Assembly: GCF_000428145.1 (NCBI RefSeq) | Contig: NZ_ATZJ01000012.1 | Span: forward strand, 21,702-85,701 | Direction: 5' to 3' | DNA: 64,000 nucleotides | Origin: Chitinilyticum litopenaei DSM 21440 | GTDB lineage: Bacteria; Pseudomonadota; Gammaproteobacteria; Burkholderiales; Chitinibacteraceae | Position numbers and translations under genes: made by a program | Part shown: positions 40,297-48,549 of the stretch, piece by piece | How the letters are laid out: the number at the start of each line of letters is the position of its first letter | Numbering within the stretch: position 1 is the stretch's first letter | The notes under the pieces: generated by a model | Told to the model about the DNA's origin: nothing | Seen by the model: only the letters and a program-made list of their open reading frames with translations | The model's database searches: none

Positions 40297-40488
40297 TTAC
40301 TGAGCAGCGGAAGCAGCGGAAGCGTCGGAAGCAACAACTTCGGAAGCAACCGGAGCAGCAGCGGCTTCGGAAGCAACCGGAGCGGAAGCTTCAACAACAG
40401 CGGAAGCTTCTTCCGGAGCAGCGGTTTTGTCGCCACAAGCAACCAGGCCGAGGGCGATCAGAGCAGCAGCGATCAGAGACTTGTTCAT
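40297..40488 (-). CDS. small Ala/Ser/Val-rich lipoprotein
   Basis: 63 residues from MNKSLIAAALIALGLVACGD, a signal peptide with lipobox LVAC. The mature part is a repeat of A-P-V-A-S-E and A-S-type units with acidic residues and no fold, so it is probably an extended surface or periplasmic linker. An in-frame ATG further upstream (40539) is not preferred. Confidence 0.7.
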   Translation of the reverse strand: MNKSLIAAALIALGLVACGDKTAAPEEASAVVEASAPVASEAAAAPVASEVVASDASAASAAQ

Positions 40489-40685
40489 TTTATATCTACC
40501 TTTGAGAGATGTGATTACACAGAGTGTTTGATGAGTCATCGACTGAGTCGGTGGCCCTTAAAACTTAACGGCATCACTGGACGACCGATGGGGCGAATAC
40601 TACACGCTTGCCCGGGTAATGAGACGGTAAGCTGTGTAACGTCGTGTACGTGGAAACCCTGCTGCGGTTACACCCCGGCGGACGG

Positions 40686-41210
40686 CTAGATTTCCAGTCT
40701 TTGCCAGGCCAGATCGGGACTGGCCTGTTGCCAGAGTTGCTCGAAAATGCCTTGCAAGTGGCTGATTGTGCGGGAGTTTGTTCCTGTCTCGCCTTTGGGC
40801 CAGTCAAAATGGTGGCGCTGCAGGTAGTGTTGCTGGTCCGCAACAATAAAGCCGCTTTCCCAGCTGGGGCGACCCTCGTCGTGCAGGCGGCGCATTTCGA
40901 TTGCGTGGCCAAATCTTTCATGTAGCCGTAAGAATCGCGGGCAGCGGCTACCCAGATAGTGCGCATCAAAACACAGCAGCCGGATACGGGGCTGACCGGG
41001 GCGCACCAGGAAATCGGCCAGCAGCGTTTCCGCGGCCAGGCTGCCGAGCGGGCTTTCCGCGAAGCTCCGCTCGCACAGCAAGAGTTGCCGTTCGGCCCGG
41101 CCCAGTGTGGCAAGGAAGGCAGACTGATACTGGGTATAGTCTGCAAACCTTTGCAGCAATTGGTCCTCGTCAGGAGACGGGGTGGAGGTATCCAAGCAGG
41201 TATTGCTCAT
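40686..41210 (-). CDS. DUF7931-like hypothetical protein
   Basis: 174 residues. Contains CERSFAESPLGSLAAETLLADFL, LLCFDAHYLGSRCPRFLRLH and a final HLQGIFEQLWQQASPDLAW. Conserved in betaproteobacteria next to the RoxA gene; similar to a phospholipase-D-like stress protein without HKD. It overlaps the roxA 3' end by 41 bp and so is likely co-transcribed. Confidence 0.65.
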   Translation of the reverse strand: MSNTCLDTSTPSPDEDQLLQRFADYTQYQSAFLATLGRAERQLLLCERSFAESPLGSLAAETLLADFLVRPGQPRIRLLCFDAHYLGSRCPRFLRLHERFGHAIEMRRLHDEGRPSWESGFIVADQQHYLQRHHFDWPKGETGTNSRTISHLQGIFEQLWQQASPDLAWQRLEI

Positions 41211-42288
41211 GCAAAAGCTCCAGCAGGCTGTCGGCGTAGGTGGCGGGCGGCAGGCGGCGGCGATGCGCCAGTTCCTGCATCAGCGGGCGGCACTCGGGCG
41301 TCACGTCCAGCTCTTCCCCGTTCAGGTAGAAAAAGTCGCGCTCGAACAGCAACTGGCTCTTGCTGTCGAGCTCGACGCCGCGCTGAGCGACGTGTGCGGC
41401 AAAGCCGGCGAAATCGAGTTCGCGCGCCGGAGCAGTGAAAAAGACGTGCGGCTTGGGTTCGCTGAAGTAGCGGCCGACAAAGCGGCGCACCGTGTCGTCA
41501 TCCCACTGCACCTTCTTCAGCATTTCGGTGATGCTGGCCACAAAGGCATCATCGATGCGGCCCGGTTCGCTGGTGGCACGCCGTTCCGGGTCGCTGTACA
41601 TGCCTTCCAGGCACAGCTCGTCTTGCAGGAACTCCAGAAACTTGCCGGCGATTTCCTGCGTCTTGGGTGCGCGAAAGCCGATGGACCACGTCATGCCGGC
41701 GGTCAGCGCAATGCCGTGGTGCGCGTATTTGGGCGGCAGGTAGAGCATGTCGCCGTGTTCCAGCACCCATTCCTGTTCGGCATGAAAGTCGCGCAAGACG
41801 CGAATCGGTGCATCCTCGATGAAATTGCCCGCGTCGTCGCTGGAAATCTGCCACTGTTTCTGGCCGCCGACCTGCAACAGGAAGACATCGTAGCTGTCGT
41901 AGTGCGGACCGACCGAGCCACCGGGCGGCGCCCAGGACACCATCAGGTCGTCCAGGCGCGTGTAGGGCAGAAAGCTGAACTGCTGCAAGAGGCTGTCCAG
42001 CCCCGGATCGAGGTGGTTCATATTGCTGACCAGCAAGGTCCAGTCGCTTTCCGGCAGGCGGTTGAAGCGCGCCTTGTTGAAGGGGCCGTGCTCCAGCTTC
42101 CAGCGGCCGTTGCGGCATTCGATCAGCCGGCTTTCGACATCGTCGCGCTGCGCCAGGCGCGAGAGGCCGGCCAGATCCACCATGCCGGGAAAGTTCGTGA
42201 CCGCCTGCCTGATCAGCAGCGGTTTCTTTTGCCAGTATTCAGCGAGGAACTCGTCAGGGGTGAGGCCCCCCAGCAGTTGCAAACCCAT
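41170..42288 (-). CDS. roxA: ribosomal protein L16 arginine hydroxylase-type cupin (RoxA/YcfD)
   Basis: 372 residues, JmjC-cupin 2-oxoglutarate oxygenase. LTPDEFLAEYWQKKPLLIRQ is the family start; the Fe ligands are GPHYDSYDVFLLQVGGQKQW and the later YAHHGIAL; a C-terminal winged-helix follows (LDSKSQLLFERDFFYLNGEE). Hydroxylates L16 in E. coli. The bcp gene is divergent 57 bp away. Confidence 0.92.
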   Translation of the reverse strand: MGLQLLGGLTPDEFLAEYWQKKPLLIRQAVTNFPGMVDLAGLSRLAQRDDVESRLIECRNGRWKLEHGPFNKARFNRLPESDWTLLVSNMNHLDPGLDSLLQQFSFLPYTRLDDLMVSWAPPGGSVGPHYDSYDVFLLQVGGQKQWQISSDDAGNFIEDAPIRVLRDFHAEQEWVLEHGDMLYLPPKYAHHGIALTAGMTWSIGFRAPKTQEIAGKFLEFLQDELCLEGMYSDPERRATSEPGRIDDAFVASITEMLKKVQWDDDTVRRFVGRYFSEPKPHVFFTAPARELDFAGFAAHVAQRGVELDSKSQLLFERDFFYLNGEELDVTPECRPLMQELAHRRRLPPATYADSLLELLHEQYLLGYLHPVS

Positions 42289-42344
42289 GATGTGCTCTAT
42301 AACGGAACCATAACGACAAGCATTATGCCCCGACTGGAGAAGCC

Positions 42345-42812
42345 ATGCTGCAAGCCGGCGAACTAGCCCCCGATTTCGAGCTGCCCGACGCGCGCATGGA
42401 AATGCTGCGGCTCTCGTCGCTGCTGGGGCGCTCGCACATCGTGCTGTATTTCTTCAACAAGGATCACACGCCGGGCGGCATTGCCGAGGCGGTGGAATTC
42501 AACGAGCACTTGCCGGCGTTTCGGCAGTGCGATACCGAAGTGCTGGGCGTCAGTCTCGACGACTGCCTGGCCCACGAGGCGTTCTGCGACGAGCAGGGGC
42601 TGGAGTTTGACCTGCTGGCCGATACCGAGGGCGAGGTCAGCCGCCTCTACCATGTGCTCACGCAGTGGGAGGCGCAAGGCATGATAAGATACGGTATCGA
42701 ACGCTCGACCTTTGTCATCGACAAGGGTGGCGTCATCCGGCACGCCCTGTATCATGTGCAGGCCAAAGGGCATGCCGCAGCCGTATTCGAACTTGTCAAA
42801 CAGCTAGGATAA
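42345..42812 (+). CDS. Bcp-like peroxiredoxin with Gly at the peroxidatic Cys
   Basis: 155 residues, thioredoxin-fold peroxiredoxin: LAPDFELPDARM, VLYFFNKDHTPGGIAEAVEF. The peroxidatic motif TPGC is TPGG (codon GGC). Other Cys are at RQC (about 63), DDC (about 74) and FCDE (about 81). The enzyme may have lost peroxidase activity or use a shifted Cys. RYGIERSTFVIDKGG is normal. slyD starts 3 bp after the stop. Confidence 0.88.
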   Translation: MLQAGELAPDFELPDARMEMLRLSSLLGRSHIVLYFFNKDHTPGGIAEAVEFNEHLPAFRQCDTEVLGVSLDDCLAHEAFCDEQGLEFDLLADTEGEVSRLYHVLTQWEAQGMIRYGIERSTFVIDKGGVIRHALYHVQAKGHAAAVFELVKQLG

Positions 42813-42815
42813 TCC

Positions 42816-43295
42816 ATGCAGATCGCCAAAAATTCCGTCGTTACGCTCCACTATCAGATGTACGACGCCGAGAACAATCTTCTCGACCAGACCGAGGAGC
42901 CGATTGCTTATCTGCATGGCGGCTACGACAACATTCTGCCGCTGGTGGAAGAAGCCCTGCACGGCAAGACCGCCGGCGACAGCGTGGAAGTCACCATGCA
43001 GCCGGATGACGCCTTCGGCGAATTTGACCCGGATCTGATTCGCGAGGAAGACAAGGATGTCTTTCCGCAGGATGTGGCGCTGGGCATGATGTTCGAGGCC
43101 GATGATCCGGTCAGCGGTGACCTGCTGGTGTTCCGCGTCACCGAAATCGACGGCAACAAGGTGGTGGTTGACGCCAACCACCCGTTTGCCGGCATGACCA
43201 TCCGCTTTGTCGCCAAGGTGACCGAAGTGCGCGCCGCCAACGACGAGGAAATCGCGCACGGCCACGTGCACGGTGCCCACGGCCATCATCACTGA
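42816..43295 (+). CDS. slyD: FKBP-type peptidyl-prolyl isomerase SlyD
   Basis: 159 residues. LHYQMYDAENNLLDQTEEPI, LHGGYDNILPLVEEALHGKT, the IF-domain VTMQPDDAFGEFDPDLI and DANHPFAGMTIRFVAKVTEV define SlyD. The C-terminal metal-binding tail HGHVHGAHGHHH is His-rich, as in proteins that deliver nickel. Co-transcribed with the bcp-like gene; a terminator follows. Confidence 0.95.
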   Translation: MQIAKNSVVTLHYQMYDAENNLLDQTEEPIAYLHGGYDNILPLVEEALHGKTAGDSVEVTMQPDDAFGEFDPDLIREEDKDVFPQDVALGMMFEADDPVSGDLLVFRVTEIDGNKVVVDANHPFAGMTIRFVAKVTEVRAANDEEIAHGHVHGAHGHHH

Positions 43296-43313
43296 GCGTC
43301 GGCGCATCGTTAC

Positions 43314-43338
43314 AAACCCGCCGCTTGCGGCGGGTTTT
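43314..43338. terminator. terminator after slyD
   Basis: AAACCCGCCGC-tt-GCGGCGGGTTT with T run. Confidence 0.85.
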
Positions 43339-43417
43339 GCATTTCTGCCGCGCGGCCTGACCTGTCCGCGCGCTGTCCCGCTTTTGTTGACTAAACACCA
43401 ACCTCCAGGATTTCACC

Positions 43418-45028
43418 ATGCTCCGCATTGCCGAACTCAAGCTGCCGCTTGAACACGCCCCCGAAGAACTGACCGCCGCCATTCTGCAGCGGCTGGGCAT
43501 CAAGCCGGCCGACCTGCTCGCCTTTACCGTGTTCAAGCGCAGTTACGATGCCCGGCGCGGCGTCATGGCGCTGACCTACATCATCGACGCCGAGCTGGCC
43601 AATGAGGCCAGGCTGCTGGCCAAGTTCAAATCCGATCCGCACATCAGCAGCACGCCGGACATGAGCTACCACTTTGTCGGCCAGGCTCCGGCCGGGCTGG
43701 GTCAGCGCCCGCTGGTGGTCGGCTTTGGCCCCTGCGGCATCTTCGCCGCGCTGGTGCTGGCGCAGATGGGCTTCAAGCCCATCGTGCTGGAGCGCGGCCG
43801 CGAGGTGCGCAAGCGCACACAGGATACCTGGGGGCTGTGGCGCAAGCACATCCTGAATCCGGAATCGAACGTGCAATATGGCGAAGGCGGCGCGGGCACC
43901 TTCTCGGACGGCAAGCTCTACAGCCAGATCAAGGATCCGCGCCATCTGGGCCGCAAGGTGCTGCACGAATTCGTCAAGGCCGGCGCTCCCGAGGAAATCC
44001 TGTGGGTGGCCAAACCGCATATCGGTACCTTCAAGCTCGTCGGCATGGTGGAAAAAATGCGCGCCGAAATCATTGCGCTCGGTGGTGAAATCCGCTTCGA
44101 GTCGCGCGTTGACGATCTGCTCATCGACGAGTGCGATGGTCAGAAGCAGTTGCGCGGCGTGCGGCTGGCCGATGGCAGCGAAATCCTGAGCGAGCATGTG
44201 GTGCTGGCGCTGGGGCACAGTGCGCGCGACACCTTTGCGATGTTGCACGCGCGCGGGGTCTTCATGGAACCCAAGCCCTTCTCGGTGGGATTCCGCATCG
44301 AGCACCCGCAGTCGCTGATCGACGCTGCGCGCTGGGGCAAGTATGCCGGCAACCCCATTCTGGGGGCGGCCGATTACAAGCTCGTGCACCATGCCAGCAA
44401 TGGCCGGGCTGTCTACAGTTTCTGCATGTGTCCGGGCGGCACCGTGGTGGCGGCAACGAGCGAAGAGGGACGGGTGGTCACCAATGGTATGAGCCAGTAT
44501 TCGCGCAACGAGCGCAACGCCAATTCGGGGCTGGTGGTCAGCATCGACCCGAGCGACTACCCCGGTGGTGCGCTGGCTGGCATTGAATTCCAGCGCGCGC
44601 TGGAAAGTCATGCCTATGTGCTGGGTGGCAGCAATTACAATGCGCCCGCCCAGCTGGTGGGAGATTTTCTCGCCGGCCGGCCGTCGACGGCGGTGGGTTC
44701 GGTCGAGCCCTCCTACCAGCCCGGCGTGACCTGGACGGACCTGAGCAGCGCCTTGCCGGATTTTGCGATTGCCGCCATGCGCGAGGCGATTCCGGAAATG
44801 GCCAAGAAAATCCGCGGTTATGACATGCACGACGCGGTGCTGACCGGCGTGGAAACCCGCACTTCGTCACCACTGCGCATCACGCGTGGTGACGACTGCC
44901 AGAGCCTGAACGTGCGCGGCCTGTATCCGGGTGGCGAGGGAGCTGGTTATGCTGGCGGCATTCTCTCGGCCGGTGTGGATGGCATCAAGCTCGCCGAGGC
45001 TGTGGCCAGGGAAATTCTCAAGGGGTGA
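43418..45028 (+). CDS. COG2509-type NAD(FAD)-utilising dehydrogenase
   Basis: 536 residues. N-terminal ferredoxin-like domain (about 1-90), then FAD motif VVGFGPCGIFAALVLAQMGF, GEGGAGTFSDGKLYSQIKD, HIGTFKLVGMVEKMRAEI, VLALGHSARDTFAMLHARG, YSFCMCPGGTVVAATSEEG and GLYPGGEGAGYAGGILSAG. Substrate unknown. Cytoplasmic. Preceded by its own ribosome site (CTCCAGGATTTCACC is near it) and a terminator upstream. Confidence 0.92.
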   Translation: MLRIAELKLPLEHAPEELTAAILQRLGIKPADLLAFTVFKRSYDARRGVMALTYIIDAELANEARLLAKFKSDPHISSTPDMSYHFVGQAPAGLGQRPLVVGFGPCGIFAALVLAQMGFKPIVLERGREVRKRTQDTWGLWRKHILNPESNVQYGEGGAGTFSDGKLYSQIKDPRHLGRKVLHEFVKAGAPEEILWVAKPHIGTFKLVGMVEKMRAEIIALGGEIRFESRVDDLLIDECDGQKQLRGVRLADGSEILSEHVVLALGHSARDTFAMLHARGVFMEPKPFSVGFRIEHPQSLIDAARWGKYAGNPILGAADYKLVHHASNGRAVYSFCMCPGGTVVAATSEEGRVVTNGMSQYSRNERNANSGLVVSIDPSDYPGGALAGIEFQRALESHAYVLGGSNYNAPAQLVGDFLAGRPSTAVGSVEPSYQPGVTWTDLSSALPDFAIAAMREAIPEMAKKIRGYDMHDAVLTGVETRTSSPLRITRGDDCQSLNVRGLYPGGEGAGYAGGILSAGVDGIKLAEAVAREILKG

Positions 45029-45207
45029 TGGCCGGTGCTGCGGGCTTGTCCTGCGGGCGGGTGCGATCATTGACAACCGTCGCAGGACGGCAGCGGGAGG
45101 GGCTGGGTGGCACTGGCCAGGCCCCAAGCCGGCTTGGGGCGGCATTGCTGTGCCTTGCTGCCTGATCCGGGTCTCAGCGGGGCTGCCCGATTCTACTATG
45201 GCTATTT

Positions 45208-45256
45208 GGGTATATGCCTGAGGCCCTTTTCAAGAAAAGGTTATGGGCATATACCC
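45208..45256. repeat. GGGTAT element, copy 11 (palindromic form)
   Basis: GGGTATATGCCTGAGGCCCTTTT-caag-AAAAGG, then GGGCATATACCC: a near-perfect palindrome. The 475-bp gap between 45029 and 45503 contains this, the next repeat, and a Fur-like site but no gene. Confidence 0.85.
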
Positions 45257-45302
45257 CTTGTAGATGACCGGATTTGGGCTGCTGCCTCAGCCAAGTACAT
45301 TC

Positions 45303-45357
45303 GTCATTCCCTTGGGATGCCGGTACGGCGCGTTGCTGAGCTGGCTACCCAATCAGG
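45303..45357. repeat. dispersed repeat family 'GTGGGACGCCGG', copy 3 (diverged)
   Basis: TCATTCCCTTGGGATGCCGG, GCGTTGCTGAGCTGG, CTACCCAATCAGGTG. Compare 19758 and 28659. Confidence 0.65.
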
Positions 45358-45458
45358 TGCATTGACGGAGTGACTCGGCCAGATGGCTCCGCCCCTGTCC
45401 TGGCACGCTTAGTCGTGGCCTATTGATCCGGTTGCTGCAATTGATTGGCTTAATGAAA

Positions 45459-45473
45459 TGAGAATCCCTATCA
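45459..45473 (+). promoter_or_regulatory. Fur-box-like site
   Basis: TGAGAAT-C-CCTATCA against TGATAAT-N-ATTATCA (about 11 of 14 arm positions), 45 bp before the DUF2061 gene start. The core also reads AATGAGAATCCCTATCATT. Iron control of the downstream gene is inferred. Confidence 0.5.
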
Positions 45474-45503
45474 TTCACTTCAGAATGTCATCGGGAGACC
45501 GCC

Positions 45504-45722
45504 ATGCTCAAGACCATCACCTTCGCCATTACCCATTTCACCGTTGCCTTCGCCGTAGCCTATCTGCTGACCGGCAGCTTCGGCATTGCCAGCCTGCTCG
45601 CGCTGGTTGAGCCGCTGGTCAATACGGTGGCCTATCACATCCACGAGAAAGTCTGGGATGCCAAACGACGCAAGCAGCAAGCCCGCGCGGCGGGCTGGCA
45701 TTTTGGTCATCCGGCGCATTGA
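45504..45722 (+). CDS. DUF2061 small membrane protein
   Basis: 72 residues with two membrane helices (about 5-22, 26-40) and a basic tail. TFAITHFTVAFAVAYLLTGS and EPLVNTVAYHIHEKVWDA are the DUF2061 signature. GGGAG precedes the ATG. Function unknown. A Fur-like site lies upstream. Confidence 0.85.
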   Translation: MLKTITFAITHFTVAFAVAYLLTGSFGIASLLALVEPLVNTVAYHIHEKVWDAKRRKQQARAAGWHFGHPAH

Positions 45723-45911
45723 ACCCGGATAAGCGGTCTGCGGCATTACCGGATCTGCAAGGATTTCGGCCGGGAGCTGGGGCAGCTGCCGCCGGTCAGC
45801 CGCAGTGCCGCTGGGCGGCCTGCCGGCGGAGCCCGGCGCTAGGCTGAGAGCAGCCTGAGGCACTGGGCAAGCCGTTTACTGATCAGTCACAGACCCAGCC
45901 GGGAGTGCACC

Positions 45912-46148
45912 ATGGACCTGCTGCAGCGCGATTTGCCGACCCTTTTTGCCCAGCTTGGCTTGCCCAACCGCCCGGGCGACATCCAGGCTTTCATCGCCAG
46001 TCATCCACTGGCCGCCGATATTCCCCTGGCCGAGGCGCCCTTCTGGACACCGGCGCAGGCCGGCTTTCTGCGCGAGGCGCTCGCCAGCGACGGCGAATGG
46101 GCCGAGCTGGTGGACGAGCTGGCCATGCTGCTGAGTGATGCGGCCTGA
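45912..46148 (+). CDS. DUF2789 family protein
   Basis: 78 residues: LPTLFAQLGLPNRPGDIQAF, SHPLAADIPLAEAPFW, PAQAGFLREALASDGEWAEL. This matches the DUF2789 family, small acidic soluble proteins of unknown function. GGGAG precedes the ATG. A 59-bp repeat begins 14 bp after the stop. Confidence 0.82.
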   Translation: MDLLQRDLPTLFAQLGLPNRPGDIQAFIASHPLAADIPLAEAPFWTPAQAGFLREALASDGEWAELVDELAMLLSDAA

Positions 46149-46161
46149 GGGCGCTATCCCT

Positions 46162-46220
46162 AGGTATGGGGCTGTAGCCTTTGCCGAGGGCAGGCTGTGG
46201 GCATATGCGGTTGCGGGTAT
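46162..46220 (+). repeat. 59-bp GGGTAT element, copy 12
   Basis: AGGTAT 46162, CTGTAGCCTTTG..GGCTGTGGGCATATG, second GGGTAT at 46215 (offset 53). Between convergent genes. Confidence 0.75.
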
Positions 46221-46239
46221 ATTGCCCGTTGGGCTGAGG

Positions 46240-46704
46240 TCAGCCCAGCAGCCCTTCCTGGGCCAGCAGACGGATCAGGCTGATGGTCGCCACATCCGTG
46301 TCCTGCCAGGCCTGGCGCACATAGGCCAGCAGATGCTGCTCGCTGTCGGGAACCTCATGCGGGGTGTCGTAGCTGAAGCGCACAAACAGTGCACCGGCTT
46401 CCGGTTCTTCGATCTGCATCAGCAACAGGCCGCCGCCATGATCCGCGCCGGCTTGCGTCTGGTAGCGCACCAGTTTTTCGTGCTCGAATTCGATCAGGTC
46501 GATCACCAGCAGGCTGCCAAAGCGCATTTCGCGCCTGAGCCAGCCTTCGCCTTCGGCAACGATCTGCGCGTCATCGAGTTGCTCCATGAAACGCTGCGGC
46601 TCGCGGGCGCGCAGCACCAGGCCTTGCCAGAGCTGGTTGCGGGTGAGGCGCTGGATGTGCGGGTTGGCCAGGTCGTTGACCTGCACCAGATGTTGGTGGC
46701 GCAT
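46240..46704 (-). CDS. DUF1857 (AtaL-like SRPBCC) protein
   Basis: 154 residues from MRHQHLVQVND. START/SRPBCC-like beta-helix-grip fold: LTRNQLWQGLVLRAREPQRF, VEFEHE-like IEFEHEKLVRYQ, LFVRFSYDTPH. Related to the fungal AtaL and to DUF1857 proteins; ligand unknown. Frame is open upstream but the family begins here. The XRE-type gene lies just upstream on the same strand, 32 bp away. Confidence 0.8.
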   Translation of the reverse strand: MRHQHLVQVNDLANPHIQRLTRNQLWQGLVLRAREPQRFMEQLDDAQIVAEGEGWLRREMRFGSLLVIDLIEFEHEKLVRYQTQAGADHGGGLLLMQIEEPEAGALFVRFSYDTPHEVPDSEQHLLAYVRQAWQDTDVATISLIRLLAQEGLLG

Positions 46705-46736
46705 GCTGGGTCCGGTGCTGAATGAGCGAGTGGCGA

Positions 46737-47468
46737 TTATACCGGACGGCGCAGTGCGCTGAAGGCGGAAGGCTCCCATTCGCGCAGGGCCAGCAACAGG
46801 CCGGTGCCATGGCGTTCCTCCAGCGGCTGCTGCAGGCTGGCGCGATGCTGTTCGGCAAACTCCTGGCGCACCTTCTCGAGCAGGCGGGTGACGCGCTGCC
46901 GTGCGGCATCGCTGAGCATGCCTTGCGTGAACACGTACTGGCCGGGCGGGAAGGGCGCGGCAAGGTAATCGTGTTCGGCGCGCTCGCGAAAGAAGGTCTG
47001 GATCGGGCCATTGGGCAGCCAGCGGAAATCACGCGCGACCTTCAGGCGCACGCGGTTGCCCGGCAGGAGATCGATGAGGCCGATGCGGTCCAGCCGGGTC
47101 AGCGCCAGGATGACCTCCGGTTCGCTGAGCTGGTAGCGCGCGAGAATGTCGGTCATCGTCCAGTGATTGAGCACACAGACGGCCACCAGCAGCAGTTTGA
47201 GGTCGGCGACGACTTCGCGCTCCTGCTGTTCGCTCAGCTGTGGCAGCTTTTCGCTGAGCTGGGCCGTTTCCTGAGCCAGCTCGGCAATGGTCATGCCGGC
47301 CAGCGCCGTGACCTCGGCCAGGCGCTCCAGTGTCACGCGGGGGCTGGCAAACATGCGCTTGACGCTGGCCTCGGAGACATTCAGCTTCAGCGCCAGGTCT
47401 TTTTGCGTGATGCCTTGCGCCTTGAGGCGGCGGCGCAAAAACTGCAGCATTTGTTCGGTTTCCTGCAT
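46737..47468 (-). CDS. XRE family transcriptional regulator
   Basis: 243 residues from MQETEQMLQFLRRRLKAQ. HTH about 9-60: GITQKDLALKLNVSEASVKR, ASPRVTLERLAEVTALAG. The C-terminal part is a second winged-helix-like region (MTDILARYQLSEPEVILALT, RLDRIGLIDLLPGNRVRL). Frame is open 18 codons further up; ATG 47468 preferred. Divergent from the ceramidase-like gene and probably co-transcribed with the DUF1857 gene. Confidence 0.88.
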   Translation of the reverse strand: MQETEQMLQFLRRRLKAQGITQKDLALKLNVSEASVKRMFASPRVTLERLAEVTALAGMTIAELAQETAQLSEKLPQLSEQQEREVVADLKLLLVAVCVLNHWTMTDILARYQLSEPEVILALTRLDRIGLIDLLPGNRVRLKVARDFRWLPNGPIQTFFRERAEHDYLAAPFPPGQYVFTQGMLSDAARQRVTRLLEKVRQEFAEQHRASLQQPLEERHGTGLLLALREWEPSAFSALRRPV

Positions 47469-47584
47469 GGTGGTGCAAATCCTGCGACAGAACAGCGCAA
47501 ATTCTGCCATGAATGGCGGCAAAGTTGGATTTCATCGCCGGCACAGGCAAGCTGAGTAGTCGCTGTTAATCCGGAGAAGATGCC

Positions 47585-48358
47585 GTGAGTCGTGTTGCCC
47601 GCTTGCAAACCGCGCTGTGGCTGGGCTGCCTGCTGATGCTGGCGCTGGCCCTGCATGGGCCGATCAGCCAGCCAGCCGGCTATCATGATTTTGCCGACCG
47701 GCGCGTCTGGCTCGGCATTCCCAATGCCGCCGACGTGCTGTCCAACTTCGGTTTCGTACTGGTGGGGCTGGCGGGAATGCTTGCCGTGCTGCGCCGCACG
47801 GCGCCGGTCGGCGGGCGTTCCGGCTGGCTGCTGGCCTTTGCCGGCATGCTGCTTACCGGTTTCGGTTCGGCCTGGTATCACTGGTGGCCCGATGACCACA
47901 CCCTGGTCTGGGACAGGCTGCCGATCGCGCTGGCCTGCGCCGGCTTGCTGGCCGCCGTGGGCAGCGAGCTGCATGGGCGTGTCGCCTCCTTCTGGCCGGC
48001 CTTGTGGCTGAGTCTCTGGGCGGGGGCCGGGGTGAGCTGGTGGATCTGGAGTGGTGATCTGCGCCCCTATCTGCTGCTGCAGGCGCTACCCCTGCTGCTG
48101 TTGCCGCTGTGGTACTGCCAGATGCGCCGCAGCCGGGCGGAGTGTGTGCTGGTCACCGCGGCCTCGCTGGTGTATGTGTGCGCCAAGGTGGCCGAATTGC
48201 AGGATCTGCACTGGTTTACCCTGCTGGATGGCGTCTTGTCCGGGCACACGCTCAAACACCTGCTCGCGACGCTGGCCTGCCTCATGCTGCTGCAGGCCTA
48301 CCGGATCGGCTATGCGCCGCGCGGACAGGCTTGCCTGTTTGCTCCCGCTGCTGTATAG
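47585..48358 (+). CDS. ceramidase-like (CREST) membrane protein
   Basis: 257 residues from GTG, about seven membrane helices. GFGSAWYHWWPDDHTLVWDR contains the SxxxH and D positions of CREST hydrolases, and SGHTLKHLLATLACL the paired His. Putative membrane hydrolase (ceramidase-like); substrate unknown. The promoter of the tRNA-Arg gene overlaps its 3' end. Confidence 0.82.
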   Translation: MSRVARLQTALWLGCLLMLALALHGPISQPAGYHDFADRRVWLGIPNAADVLSNFGFVLVGLAGMLAVLRRTAPVGGRSGWLLAFAGMLLTGFGSAWYHWWPDDHTLVWDRLPIALACAGLLAAVGSELHGRVASFWPALWLSLWAGAGVSWWIWSGDLRPYLLLQALPLLLLPLWYCQMRRSRAECVLVTAASLVYVCAKVAELQDLHWFTLLDGVLSGHTLKHLLATLACLMLLQAYRIGYAPRGQACLFAPAAV

Positions 48359-48359
48359 T
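48331..48359 (+). promoter_or_regulatory. tRNA-Arg promoter
   Basis: TTGCCT-N17-TATAGT inside the 3' end of the previous gene, about 50 bp before the tRNA. Confidence 0.55.
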
Positions 48360-48409
48360 TCGGCCCTCTTGTTGCTCCGGTTCGCGATGGTGGCCGGTCA
48401 GCAAACCGC

Positions 48410-48486
48410 GCACCCGTAGCTCAGTTGGATAGAGTATTTGGCTACGAACCAAAGGGTCGGGCGTTCGAATCGCTCCGGGTGCGCCA
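48410..48486 (+). tRNA. tRNA-Arg (ACG), copy 1
   Basis: GCACCCG/CGGGTGC acceptor, TTTGG-CTACGAA-CCAAA anticodon arm (anticodon ACG), GTTCGAAT T-loop, encoded CCA. The body is nearly identical to the second copy at 53825. Confidence 0.98.
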
Positions 48487-48495
48487 CCCGAATTG

Positions 48496-48526
48496 AAAAA
48501 GCCGCTTCCAGACGAAGCGGCTTTTT
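48496..48526. terminator. bidirectional terminator
   Basis: AAAAAGCCGCTTC-cagac-GAAGCGGCTTTTT between tRNA-Arg and the diguanylate cyclase gene. Confidence 0.92.
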
Positions 48527-48549
48527 GCATTGGACCAGGCCGGAATCCG

